Notes under the pieces: generated by a model
Seen by the model: the letters and a program-made list of their open reading frames with translations, nothing else
Database searches by the model: none
What the model was told of the DNA's origin: nothing
Source: Palsa-147 sp963771905
GTDB lineage: Bacteria; Acidobacteriota; Terriglobia; Acidiferrales; UBA7541
Direction of reading: 5' to 3'
Length of the DNA stretch: 64,000 nucleotides
Assembly (NCBI GenBank): GCA_963771905.1
Contig: CAVYVI010000005.1
Span: 218,301 to 282,300, forward strand
Translations under genes and position numbers: made by a program
Part shown: piece by piece, positions 43,157 to 52,048 of the stretch
How the letters are laid out: each line of letters opens with the position of its first letter
Position numbering within the stretch: position 1 is the first letter of the stretch

Positions 43157-44907
43157 TGTGCCGCCCCTTGCTTCGAACTTTTGGCTTCCGGATCGTGCGC
43201 GGGCGGCGGCAGCATCGGCGGCTTGTCCGTGGACGTTTCCTTCTTTTGCACTTCGAGCTCCGAAATCAATATCGCGGGAGCCGCAGCCGCCACCGGAACC
43301 GATCCCGATTCCGCGCCGCAGTAGCCGTTGAAAATTTCCTGGGTGTCGCCCGTCGCGACGATTTTGGTCAGCGAAACCAGCGGCGTCCCAACGATATCCA
43401 CGCCACGCACCAGCAGATCCGGCCGGCCATCGGGAAAAACCTCGTAGACGACGAGAGGCAAGACTTGAAACGCCTGCGGCTGGCCGCGGCCAGTGAACGT
43501 AAATCCGCCGGCGATGTCGTCGATCAGCAGGCCATACGGCTTGTGCTGGGCCTTGATCAGCTCGATCAATTTCTGGCGCAGTTCCGCGTTCGAGACGCTG
43601 CGCGAGCTGCTCACGATCGTATTCCCCATGCGCGCGATCGGCTGATAGCCAAGCTGCCGGCGGCCGTGGCCGTTCGAATGCGGTACATCGACGAGCGGCG
43701 AGCGGCCCATCAGGAAAGTTTTCAGTACGCCGTTGTCGACCAAATGCACATCCTGCGATGGCACGCCTTCATCGTCAAACGGGTAATAGCCGAGAAGCAT
43801 CTGGCCGTTGAGCCGCTCCTCGGTGGGATCATCCTTCACAGAAATAAAGTCCGGCAGAATTTTCTCGCCGATTTTCTTGGTGAACGTCTGGCCTTCGCTG
43901 ATGTCTTTTTGGCGGAAACCTTCCAGCCGGTGGCCGAGAACTTCGTGGAAGAAGACCGCCGTCGCGCGGCCCGTCAAGAGCGCCGGACCTGCATAGGGAT
44001 CAACGAGTGGCGCGCGGTCGAGCGCTTCCACTTCCTTGATCATGATGTGAATGCGATCGAAGATCTCCTTGTCGTCCGGCGTTTCCTTCGGATCGAGCCA
44101 ATCGAAATTCGCAAAGCGATTGATGTCCATTCCATCCGGCGCTTTGCTCTGGACGAAAAGTTCGAGGCGGTAGTGAACCTGCCCGAACGCGAGCTTCGTG
44201 CCTTCGCTGTTCACCTGATACTGATTTGCCGCGAGCGCCGTGTAGGTGACGATCGAATTCAGGACATCCGGTGAAGTGCTGAACGCCGCGGTGTATTTCC
44301 GCACGCGCTCTTCCCACGGCTTGCGCTCGACGCGAACGTTCACGCGCGGGCCGATGTAGGTGTGCGGCTGCTCGTGCGAAAAATCCGGCGCGTTGCCTTC
44401 GGCCGTCTGTACCTGCACCTGCTGGCTGGTCTGAATCTTGATGAGAGCTTCGACGGCGGCGCGATATTGACGATCCGTTTCGCCCCAGATTTCGCGGCGC
44501 AGAACGGGGATATCGTCGTCGAGGGTGACGGTGGTTCCGGGACTCGTGAAGCTCGGCGGGCGGTCGCCGATCTTGTGGGTGTTGTCGAGCTGATAGCTGC
44601 CGACGCGCGTCTGAACTTCGAGGAAGCGGCCGGCGTTTACGTCGCTCGAAAGCAGCGCGCCGTTCGAGCCCGTAACCGTGACGGCTTCTCGATCGGAAAC
44701 CGTATAGCTCAGAAAATAGGCAGCCGGATCGGCCTTGCCGAGCGCTGCGACCGAGCGATCCAGCTCGGTCTGCATCGCGGTGAGTATCGGCGGAACGGGC
44801 TCAGGCGTGGCGCGCAGCGTGCCGCCGAGGCAGATTGCGCCCGCGATGATTGCGCCGATCCCTGTGAGTATTCGTGAAGTCCTGCTGTCAGTGAGCATCT
44901 TTGTCAT
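43153..44907 (-). CDS. TldD-like zinc metalloprotease, exported
   Basis: 584 aa. The zinc motif FFHEVLGHRLEG is present (His321, Glu322, His326), with the downstream glycine-rich region and GYYPFDDEGVPSQDVHLVDN and HGRRQLGYQPIARM. A hydrophobic N-terminus (RILTGIGAIIAGAICLGGTL, then RATPEP) looks like a signal peptide, unlike cytosolic E. coli TldD. I start at the ATG at 44907; ATG 44898 is possible, as neither has a good ribosome-binding site. It precedes and overlaps the TldE-like gene. Natural substrate unknown; TldD/E cleave unfolded peptides in E. coli. Confidence 0.88.
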   Translation of the reverse strand: MTKMLTDSRTSRILTGIGAIIAGAICLGGTLRATPEPVPPILTAMQTELDRSVAALGKADPAAYFLSYTVSDREAVTVTGSNGALLSSDVNAGRFLEVQTRVGSYQLDNTHKIGDRPPSFTSPGTTVTLDDDIPVLRREIWGETDRQYRAAVEALIKIQTSQQVQVQTAEGNAPDFSHEQPHTYIGPRVNVRVERKPWEERVRKYTAAFSTSPDVLNSIVTYTALAANQYQVNSEGTKLAFGQVHYRLELFVQSKAPDGMDINRFANFDWLDPKETPDDKEIFDRIHIMIKEVEALDRAPLVDPYAGPALLTGRATAVFFHEVLGHRLEGFRQKDISEGQTFTKKIGEKILPDFISVKDDPTEERLNGQMLLGYYPFDDEGVPSQDVHLVDNGVLKTFLMGRSPLVDVPHSNGHGRRQLGYQPIARMGNTIVSSSRSVSNAELRQKLIELIKAQHKPYGLLIDDIAGGFTFTGRGQPQAFQVLPLVVYEVFPDGRPDLLVRGVDIVGTPLVSLTKIVATGDTQEIFNGYCGAESGSVPVAAAAPAILISELEVQKKETSTDKPPMLPPPAHDPEAKSSKQGAAQ

Positions 44908-45068
44908 TAGGCCGAATCTAAGAGTGTAAGCCACCGGGCGTCTTTTTCCCAAATTCAATCGTGTAAGGTTCAAAAGCGTTAGACCAGCGCAAGCGCGACT
45001 CGGTTCCACAAATCCCGCCGCAGGCCGCGCGTTCGGCGTGGCGTATAATCGCGGCCGCGAGGTGAGCG

Positions 45069-46118
45069 ATGAAAGCGATGGTCGTGGCGCGCTACGGGCC
45101 GCCCGAGAATTTGGAGTTGCGCACTCTGTCCGACCCAGAGCCGCGTCCGGGCGACGTTCTGATTCGCGTCCGAGCCGTCGGAGTCAATTTCGCGGACCTG
45201 CTTCAGCGAATGGGAATTTATCCCGGCGTGCCGAAAGCGCCGTTCATTCCGGGATTCGAGGTGGCCGGCACGGTCGAGCGAGTGGCAGCGCCGAATGGCG
45301 GCGCGAATGCCAGCGCGGGCGAAGCCGAGCCGCTGCGCGTGGGCGACCGCGTCGCCGCTCTCACGGCGTTCAACGCCTATGCCGAGCACACTGTAGCGCG
45401 CGTTTCGAGCGTATTTCGCATTCCCGACGCGATGCCTTTCGAAGACGCGGCCGCGATTCCCGTGAATTACCTGACGGCCTATCACGCGATGTTCGCGATG
45501 GGAAATTTGCAGCGCGGCGATCGCATTTTGATTCACGGCGCCGCCGGCGGCGTCGGGATTGCGGCCGTGCAACTCGCGAAGACTCGCGGCCTGATTACCT
45601 TCGGCACGGCTGGAGCGTCGAAGCAGGCGTATCTCCGCAACATCGGCGTCGATCACCCGATCGACTACCTGCGCGAAGACGCGGTGCAAATCGTGCACCA
45701 CTTCGCGCCCGAGGGAATCGAGATGGTGATGGATCCCATCGGTGGAAAATCGTTCAAGCGCAGCATCGATTGCCTCGGCCCCACGGGCCGCCTCGTGATT
45801 TACGGATTTTCCGCGGCCGCGGGCCCTTCCGGGAAGCGAAGTCTCTGGCGCGGCGCGCGGGCGTTGATGCAGACACCGCGATTTCATCCGCTCGAATTGA
45901 TGCGCCGCAATCTCACGGTCATCGGCGTGCAGCTCGCATATCTGCAAAAGCGCACCGGGCTCCTGCGCGGCCAGTTGGCGGAGATTTTTCGGATGTATCA
46001 GGCCGGCGAGGTGAAACCGGTGATCGGCAAAGCGTATCCGCTTGCGGAGGCCGCAGCGGCGCATCGTTACATCCACGATCGCAAGAACATCGGCAAAGTC
46101 GTGCTCACTGTCGGCTGA
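45069..46118 (+). CDS. Zinc-less medium-chain quinone oxidoreductase
   Basis: 349 aa, NADPH-dependent reductase of the quinone oxidoreductase/VAT-1 branch of the MDR superfamily. GroES-like part: MKAMVVARYGPPENLELRTL, VNFADLLQRMGIYPG, PFIPGFEVAGTVERV. The cofactor fold has ILIHGAAGGVGIAAVQLAK and a Rossmann segment. The catalytic-zinc cysteine and histidine of alcohol dehydrogenases are absent. Ends with the usual HRYIHDRKNIGKVVLTV. Starts 160 bases from, and divergent to, the tldD-like gene. Confidence 0.92.
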   Translation: MKAMVVARYGPPENLELRTLSDPEPRPGDVLIRVRAVGVNFADLLQRMGIYPGVPKAPFIPGFEVAGTVERVAAPNGGANASAGEAEPLRVGDRVAALTAFNAYAEHTVARVSSVFRIPDAMPFEDAAAIPVNYLTAYHAMFAMGNLQRGDRILIHGAAGGVGIAAVQLAKTRGLITFGTAGASKQAYLRNIGVDHPIDYLREDAVQIVHHFAPEGIEMVMDPIGGKSFKRSIDCLGPTGRLVIYGFSAAAGPSGKRSLWRGARALMQTPRFHPLELMRRNLTVIGVQLAYLQKRTGLLRGQLAEIFRMYQAGEVKPVIGKAYPLAEAAAAHRYIHDRKNIGKVVLTVG

Positions 46119-46178
46119 AAATCGCGCTCCGGCTGCCGCAAGTAATCGTTGAATCCATTCTTGGATCGAGCCGGCGAT

Positions 46179-47018
46179 TTACTTGGCTGGCGCGGTCGCG
46201 GCCTTACCGAAAATGGATGGATCCAGATTCGGATTGATTTTCACGTCCTGTACGGTCGTTTCCGAGAACTGCACGCCGTCGTGAATGACCACGTTGTGAT
46301 AGGGATACTGAAAGTCGCCGACCGCGCGGTAATCACTCCAGCGCTGATCCACTTCCACCGGCCCCTGCGGCCGGAGCGAACGGAAATGCGCGCCGACGAG
46401 AAGATGGGTCGCGGGATCGAAGAAGAGCTTCACGGCGTCGCGCGGGCCCTCCCATTGCACGGCAATCGCTCTCGTTCCGCCGAACTCTTCTTCATCGAGA
46501 TATTGCACTTTGCTTTTTCCGGACATCGCTTCGCGATAGAGTCCCCATCCACCGGCAAGCGCGATCCCGCGCTCGAATTCCGCGTTGTATTCGGCAGGCA
46601 GATCGATGGTTCCCTCAGGGACGCTCAGCCAGCCGAGGCTGCCGTCGAATCCCTGCAGAACGGTCCTGTCCGGCAACTTCGCTTCGGTAACCAGGAGATT
46701 CGGATACTCGATGGTGAGCTTGATGGTGATGTCGATTGGGCCGTCGGGCGATGCCGCTTTTCCGCTCGTGGTGACCTCAACGCTCTTCAAGCTCTTGAGC
46801 GCGTCGCCGCCCGCTGCTTTGGCCGCGGCAAGCACGATGGAATTCCCTTTCGCAAGCGTTTCGGGCGTGGCCGGAGGTACGCTATGCTCGGAAGCCGACG
46901 GGGGGGTGTTCGCAGAAGCCGCGGACGGCAGAGCCGGAGCCTTGTCCTGCGCGGCAAGCGCTGCCGCAAAAAAGAAAATCGCACCGCAGCCTGCCGCCAG
47001 ATTCCAGATTCGTTTCAT
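46179..47018 (-). CDS. Exported hypothetical protein, outer-membrane lipoprotein-sorting-like
   Basis: 279 aa. Signal peptide MKRIWNLAAGCGAIFFFAAA, then a Pro/Ala/Ser-rich linker and a beta-rich domain with GFDGSLGWLSVPEG and LFFDPATHLLVGAHFR, similar in style to LolA-like periplasmic proteins. The central domain ends YPYHNVVIHDGVQFSETTVQ. I do not recognise a closer family. The start at 47018 is chosen for the signal peptide. It converges with the oxidoreductase gene. Confidence 0.75.
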   Translation of the reverse strand: MKRIWNLAAGCGAIFFFAAALAAQDKAPALPSAASANTPPSASEHSVPPATPETLAKGNSIVLAAAKAAGGDALKSLKSVEVTTSGKAASPDGPIDITIKLTIEYPNLLVTEAKLPDRTVLQGFDGSLGWLSVPEGTIDLPAEYNAEFERGIALAGGWGLYREAMSGKSKVQYLDEEEFGGTRAIAVQWEGPRDAVKLFFDPATHLLVGAHFRSLRPQGPVEVDQRWSDYRAVGDFQYPYHNVVIHDGVQFSETTVQDVKINPNLDPSIFGKAATAPAK

Positions 47019-47274
47019 GTCTTTCGCTCCCGCGAGCCCTTCGCGCAATCCAGCTCCGTGCGCTGCGCTCCGCCATTTCCATCATACCGCTTCACAGGCG
47101 TCGCACCGAACCACGGCCCCATCCGTAGCCCCCATCCATGACACCGACGCCTGCCATTTAGAGCGTCGCCAACGTCTGCGGGATGCTTTCTCCCCTCGCG
47201 CAGCGCATGCCCGGCGCCAAGATTGACGCGGACGCGGCAATGCACATAGCATCGCTCCGCCGGAGGACCCCTCC

Positions 47275-48177
47275 ATGTTGCGCGATTCTTACGCCGAGCT
47301 CGAAACGCTTCGCCTGCATTGCGCCGAATCCGGCGCGGATGACGGCGCGTTGCTTCTCTTCGCTCACGGCTTTCCCGAATTTTCATATGCCTGGAAAAAT
47401 CAGCTCGCCGAATTCGGCCGCACCCATCACGCCGTCGCGCCCGACTTGCGCGGCTACAATCTCTCTTCCAAACCGCCCAACGTCGAAGATTACGCCCTGC
47501 CGCATCTCGTTGAGGATATCCGCGGCCTCGCCGCGCATTTCGGTTGCGGCGGCGAGAATAAATTTACGCTCGTGGGCCACGATTGGGGCGGAGTGATCGC
47601 GTGGGCGTTCGCGATCGTCCATCCCGACTGGCTCGAACGCCTTATCATCATCAACGGGCCGCATCCCGCCATTTTTCGCCGCGAGCTCGCGCACAATCGC
47701 GCGCAGCAAAAAGCCAGCGAGTACATCCAGCACCTGCGCAATCCGATCGCGGAGACGATGCTCTCGGCGGAGCACTTCGCCGCCCTTTCGCAGATCGTTC
47801 TCGCCCCAGGCATCGCGCGCGGCTATTTCAACGACGCCGACCGCAATGCCTACCTCGCCGCGTGGTCGCAGCCCGGCGCCCTCACGGGTAGCCTCAACTA
47901 CTATCGCGCGATGTCCATGGACACAGTTGGCGATGAGCTTCCCACCGCATCCGTGGTTCTTCCCGGCGCGCATTCCTGGGTGACGCAGGTGCCCACGATG
48001 GTTCTCTGGGGTCTGCAGGATACCTATTGTCTGCCCGGCAATCTCGACGGCCTCGAGGATTACGTCACGAATCTTCGCGTCGAGCGCATCTCCAACGGAA
48101 CGCATTGGGTGGTTCACGAATTGCCCGCCGTCGTGAATCGCAAAATTCGCGATTTTCTCGGCAGCGAGCCGATGTGA
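47275..48177 (+). CDS. Alpha/beta hydrolase, epoxide hydrolase/haloalkane dehalogenase-like
   Basis: 300 aa. The oxyanion-hole motif is FAHGFPEFSYAWKNQ; the nucleophile elbow VGHDWGGVIAW provides Asp rather than Ser, the mark of epoxide hydrolases and dehalogenases. The cap has a tyrosine-rich GSLNYYRAM; the acid is in VLWGLQDTYC and the base in GTHWVVHELP. Asp as nucleophile plus the cap Tyr favours epoxide hydrolase. Substrate not known. It stands 97 bases upstream of the ICMT-like genes on the same strand. Confidence 0.88.
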   Translation: MLRDSYAELETLRLHCAESGADDGALLLFAHGFPEFSYAWKNQLAEFGRTHHAVAPDLRGYNLSSKPPNVEDYALPHLVEDIRGLAAHFGCGGENKFTLVGHDWGGVIAWAFAIVHPDWLERLIIINGPHPAIFRRELAHNRAQQKASEYIQHLRNPIAETMLSAEHFAALSQIVLAPGIARGYFNDADRNAYLAAWSQPGALTGSLNYYRAMSMDTVGDELPTASVVLPGAHSWVTQVPTMVLWGLQDTYCLPGNLDGLEDYVTNLRVERISNGTHWVVHELPAVVNRKIRDFLGSEPM

Positions 48178-48250
48178 CCGGAACTTCCTGCGCCGGAACG
48201 CAACTCGACGCCGGATTCAAGGCCACGAAAAACCCCAGGAGAGCGCAGAA

Positions 48251-48958
48251 TTGGCAACCGTTCCAGTCGTCGAACAAAAACTGAAAATCGCGGAACGCGG
48301 CGCGGCTATCGCCGCTCTTTTCGCTCCCATATTTTGCGTCTTGTGCATTCGCGTATGGAACAGCGCCGATCCCTGGTCCCGCGTCAACATATTCTCGGTT
48401 GGCTACGCCGCCCTGATCAGCGTCAGCTACACCGAGCAATCGTTCGTATTTCTGCGCAGCGCGTTTCGCACGGAGAGCACGCTGAAAGAAGCGATCGGCG
48501 CGATTTACGATCCAGTGCTCGTCCGGGCAAGTTTGGTGCTCGGCTTTTTCGATTACGCCTATCTTCTCGAATACGTGCACTGGCGTTTCGCGCCGTTTCT
48601 GATCCGCGCGCCGCTGCAATGGGTGGGGCTCGTCGCCGCAGCGGGCTCTCTGGCGATGCTCGGCTGGGCCGATCGCTGGCTGAGCCGCCACTTTGCGGAC
48701 GACATCGCCGCGGGAAAATTGATGACCGGAGGCCCGTACCGCTTCGTGCGCCATCCGCGCTACGTCTCGATTATTCTTGCCAAGCTCGCGGCGCCGCTGA
48801 TGCTCGGCAGCCTGCTCGCATGGATTGCGCTGCCGCTGTGGCTCGTTCTTGTTTTTCGCCGCATTCGCCTCGAAGAGGCGCACCTCCGCTCCATCTTCGG
48901 CGCCGATTACGGTGCCTACGCCTCTCGGACCGCGCGCCTTTTCCCGGGAATTTACTAG
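48251..48958 (+). CDS. Isoprenylcysteine-methyltransferase-like membrane protein, copy 1
   Basis: 235 aa with about five helices and the C-terminal ICMT/PEMT signature: GPYRFVRHPRYVSIILAKLA, then RRIRLEEAHLRSIFGADYGA and ARLFPGIY. These segments bind S-adenosylmethionine in the family. The TTG at 48251 is used because CAGGAGAG lies eight bases upstream; no ATG fits. A paralogue follows at 49069 on the same strand, so the two arose by tandem duplication. In bacteria the methyl acceptor is unknown. Confidence 0.82.
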   Translation: MATVPVVEQKLKIAERGAAIAALFAPIFCVLCIRVWNSADPWSRVNIFSVGYAALISVSYTEQSFVFLRSAFRTESTLKEAIGAIYDPVLVRASLVLGFFDYAYLLEYVHWRFAPFLIRAPLQWVGLVAAAGSLAMLGWADRWLSRHFADDIAAGKLMTGGPYRFVRHPRYVSIILAKLAAPLMLGSLLAWIALPLWLVLVFRRIRLEEAHLRSIFGADYGAYASRTARLFPGIY

Positions 48959-49068
48959 GAGCTTGCTGAGAATTTCCGGTAGAGTGCTTTTCTGAAGCCC
49001 GCGAGCGCGGGGCGAAGTCTTCCGGCGCTCGCCCTTTTCGTCAACGCCCTCAGGAGGCCGGCGCGACG

Positions 49069-49767
49069 ATGGCCGATTCTCCCCTCCGTTCCCCCGAGCG
49101 CGCGAAGCGCTTCTTCTGGCTTTTCTATTTCGTATTGGCCGCTCTGATGCTCCTGTGTTTGATCCAGTGGAACTCCTCCGACCCGTTCGCGCGCATCGAT
49201 ATCTTCTCCGGCGGATATATCGTCCTCAGCGCCTTTTGGGTTGCCGCATCGATGTCGTTCATCAGCGCCGCTGCAGGATCGAAGGAACTCTCAAACGAAC
49301 TTTCCGGCATGACATTCGATCCGCTCCTTCTTCGGGCGATTACGATTCTTTCCGTCGGCGAGCTCACGGTTTTCCTCGATTACGGCCATTTTCATTTATG
49401 GCCTGGGCTGCAACTGAGGGTGCTGCAATCCCTCGGCCTGACCCTGTATTTTTTGGGCGCCGTGTGGCTCGCGTGGACCGATCGCTTCCTCATCGCGCAC
49501 TTTCGCGGTGACATGGAACACCGCGAGGTGATTACCGACGGCCCCTACCAATTCGTGCGCCATCCGCGCTACACCGCTCTGCTCGTTTCGCGCGTGGCCT
49601 TTTCTCTGGCTCTCGCCAGCCCCATCGCCTGGGGATTTCTTGTCGTGTGGATCATTTTTGTTCTCCGCCGCATTCGTCTCGAAGAAGAGCATCTCCACAC
49701 CGTCTTCGGCGCCGCGTACGACGCCTACGCCAAACACACCGCGCGTCTTCTGCCCGGCGTGTACTGA
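49069..49767 (+). CDS. Isoprenylcysteine-methyltransferase-like membrane protein, copy 2
   Basis: 232 aa, clearly related to the preceding gene product: GPYQFVRHPRYTALLVSRVA, RRIRLEEEHLHTVFGAAYDA and ARLLPGVY at matching positions, plus a similar N-terminal half (WNSSDPFARIDIFSGGYIVL against WNSADPWSRVNIFSVGYAAL). The two differ enough to be an old duplication. AGGAGG stands before its ATG. Function uncertain. Confidence 0.82.
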   Translation: MADSPLRSPERAKRFFWLFYFVLAALMLLCLIQWNSSDPFARIDIFSGGYIVLSAFWVAASMSFISAAAGSKELSNELSGMTFDPLLLRAITILSVGELTVFLDYGHFHLWPGLQLRVLQSLGLTLYFLGAVWLAWTDRFLIAHFRGDMEHREVITDGPYQFVRHPRYTALLVSRVAFSLALASPIAWGFLVVWIIFVLRRIRLEEEHLHTVFGAAYDAYAKHTARLLPGVY

Positions 49768-49924
49768 ACTCTAGCCTCTGCAAGAACTTGCGTCGTCTCG
49801 TACTACAGGATTTACTGGATGGCGCTCGACTTTCGAGTGTCGCTAAAATGGTATAGAATCGGGACGATTTAATCTGTACGCGTCTTCCATGCAAGAGCCT
49901 GATGACCTGACGAGGTGATTCGAC

Positions 49925-51016
49925 ATGCGCAAGATTCCTCTTATTCTTCTGTTGTTCACGTTTGCGTTGCTGCTGTTTCCATCGCCAGCCCCTGCCGCGC
50001 AGATTGGCGTCGGCGTTTCGATTACCATCGCTCCGCCGATCTTGCCGGTGTACGCGCAGCCCATTTGTCCCGGCGACGGTTATATCTGGACGCCCGGCTA
50101 TTGGGCGTACGGCGACGACGGCTACTACTGGGTGCCCGGCACCTGGATCCTCGCTCCTGAGCCCGGCTTTCTTTGGACTCCCGGATACTGGGGTTGGGGC
50201 GACGGTGTGTATCTCTGGCACGGCGGTTACTGGGGACCTCACATCGGATTCTACGGCGGCGTGAATTATGGATTCGGCTACGGCGGTGTTGGTTATGACG
50301 GCGGATACTGGCGTGGCGGGCATTTCTTTTACAACCGCACCGTGAACCACATCGACGTCGCGAATATTCATAACGTCTACAGCAAGACCGTCATCGTCCA
50401 CAACTCATCGCACGTGAGCTTTAACGGCGGCAAGGGCGGATTGAACGCTCGTCCGACTGCTTCCGAGGAAGCCGCGGCGCGTGACCATCACGTTGAGGCG
50501 ACATCCGCTCAATCTGAGCACCAGCATATGGCCAGCACGAATCGCGACCTGCGTGCGTCCGCCAATCACGGACATCCAGCCATCGCTGCAACATCCAAGC
50601 CGGGTGAGTTCTCCGGTAAGGGGGTCGAAGCGGCCCGCGGCGGAAACATGAGTCGCGGCTCGAACGCGCACTCGGATCGCCCTGCGACGGCAGGAAAAGA
50701 TTCGACGATGGCCCACGAGAATCACGCGGCGCCCGCGACGCATAACGAAAAGCCGCCGGCCGCTAAATCCTCGAATAAGCCGGAAGGTCACGCGGAAGGC
50801 AACATGTCTCACGAATCGACGCCGCCAAAGTCGGAGTCGCATTCGGAGATGAAGCCGCAGCATGAGAATGCGCCGAAGGAAGAGAGCAGGCCCAGGACGG
50901 AAAGCGCTCCTCGTGCGCAGCCACAGCATGAGAGTGCGCCCAAATCGGAAAGCAAGCCCAAGTCGGAAAGCAAACCTGCTTCTCACCCGAAGGAAGAGAA
51001 GCCGAAGCTTCGTTAG
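49925..51016 (+). CDS. Exported WxxGxW-repeat protein with long low-complexity tail
   Basis: 363 aa. Signal peptide ending SPAPAAQ; residues about 40-120 carry repeats of the WxxGxW type (IWTPGYW, YWVPGTW, LWTPGYW, LWHGGYW) that are frequent in Acidobacteriota and Burkholderia exported proteins. The second half, from about residue 180, is a highly charged His/Ser/Glu/Lys/Pro-rich tail with repeated ESKPKSE-type units, probably disordered and surface-exposed. GAGGTG precedes the ATG. Function unknown. Confidence 0.85.
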   Translation: MRKIPLILLLFTFALLLFPSPAPAAQIGVGVSITIAPPILPVYAQPICPGDGYIWTPGYWAYGDDGYYWVPGTWILAPEPGFLWTPGYWGWGDGVYLWHGGYWGPHIGFYGGVNYGFGYGGVGYDGGYWRGGHFFYNRTVNHIDVANIHNVYSKTVIVHNSSHVSFNGGKGGLNARPTASEEAAARDHHVEATSAQSEHQHMASTNRDLRASANHGHPAIAATSKPGEFSGKGVEAARGGNMSRGSNAHSDRPATAGKDSTMAHENHAAPATHNEKPPAAKSSNKPEGHAEGNMSHESTPPKSESHSEMKPQHENAPKEESRPRTESAPRAQPQHESAPKSESKPKSESKPASHPKEEKPKLR

Positions 51017-51063
51017 AAGTGCGCCGGAGAGAGGGCCGCGCGGAATATCGCGGCTCTCTCTCA

Positions 51064-51086
51064 GTGGCACAGCCTTCAGGCTGTGC
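51064..51086. repeat. REP-like short palindrome
   Basis: GTGGCACAGCCTTCAGGCTG followed by TGC: arms GCACAGCC and GGCTGTGC around TTCA. It lies between converging genes and could act as a small terminator. It resembles, in its GTGGC head, the element at 5547. Confidence 0.55.
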
Positions 51087-51116
51087 AGCCTCTCCTTCGA
51101 TCCGCAAATGACCGTG

Positions 51117-52040
51117 TTATTTCGGCGGCGCTGCTGGTGGCGCGGGAATGGCCGGCTGAGACGGCTCGCCTTGGTTCGGCCCGCCGAAATTGGTGAAGGG
51201 TTTCAGAAAGCTCGCAAATTCCATCGGGAAAATAAATTTCGTGGATGGGCCCGCACCCAGATTCTTCAGCGTTTCCAGATACTGCAGGCTCATCGTGTTG
51301 CCATCGATCGTCCTGGCAACCTCGAAAATTTTCCCGAGCGCGAGCGCGTAGCCTTCGGCGCGCAAAATCGCGGATTGCTTGTCGCCCTCCGCCTTCAGAA
51401 TCGCCGACTGTTTCTCCCCGTCGGCTATGGTGATTCTCGCGGTGCGGTCGCCTTCCGCCGCGGTGACCATGGCGCGGCGACTGCGTTCCGCGCTCATTTG
51501 CTTCGTCATCGCGTCCAGAACATCCTTCGGCGGATCGATTTCGCGGATTTCCACGGACGTGACTTTGCCGCCCCAGCGCTCGGTGGTTTCATCGAGTTTG
51601 CCGCGCAGGACGCTGTTGATTTCCTCGCGTTTGGCGAGCACGTCGTCGAGTGGAATATCGCCGACCACGGCGCGCAACGTCGTCATCGCGATGCCGCGCG
51701 TGGCGCCGCCGAAATCCTGCACTTGCACGACGCTCTGCACCGGGTCCGTCACTTTCCAGTAGACGAGGAAGTCGATCGAGATCGACGCATTATCCTTCGT
51801 GATGCATGTCTGACGCGGGACTTCGAGATATTGCTCGCGCAAATCGACGCGCGTTGCCAGGTCCACGATGGGGATCAGGATAATAATTCCCGGGCCCTTC
51901 TGTCCGATGCATCGCCCAAAACGGAAGACCACCAACCGCTCGTATTCGCGCACGACCCGAATCATGGTCATGAGCAGGAACAGAAATCCGATGGCGACAA
52001 TTCCCAGGATAATCACAATCACGCTCGATTCCATCTGCAT
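51117..52040 (-). CDS. SPFH/stomatin-like membrane scaffold protein (slipin)
   Basis: 307 aa. An N-terminal helix (VIVIILGIVAIGFLFLLMTM) is followed by an SPFH domain (VREYERLVVFRFGRCIGQKG, RVDLREQYLEVPRQ, EINSVLRGKLDETTERWG) and a coiled coil with AEGDRTARITIADGEKQSAI. Slipins form oligomeric scaffolds in membrane microdomains. The ATG at 52040 has AAGGGAGAT just before it. It is eight bases downstream of an NfeD gene, the classic stomatin/NfeD operon, in which the protease can cleave the slipin C-terminus. Confidence 0.93.
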   Translation of the reverse strand: MQMESSVIVIILGIVAIGFLFLLMTMIRVVREYERLVVFRFGRCIGQKGPGIIILIPIVDLATRVDLREQYLEVPRQTCITKDNASISIDFLVYWKVTDPVQSVVQVQDFGGATRGIAMTTLRAVVGDIPLDDVLAKREEINSVLRGKLDETTERWGGKVTSVEIREIDPPKDVLDAMTKQMSAERSRRAMVTAAEGDRTARITIADGEKQSAILKAEGDKQSAILRAEGYALALGKIFEVARTIDGNTMSLQYLETLKNLGAGPSTKFIFPMEFASFLKPFTNFGGPNQGEPSQPAIPAPPAAPPK

Positions 52041-52048
52041 ATCTCCCT

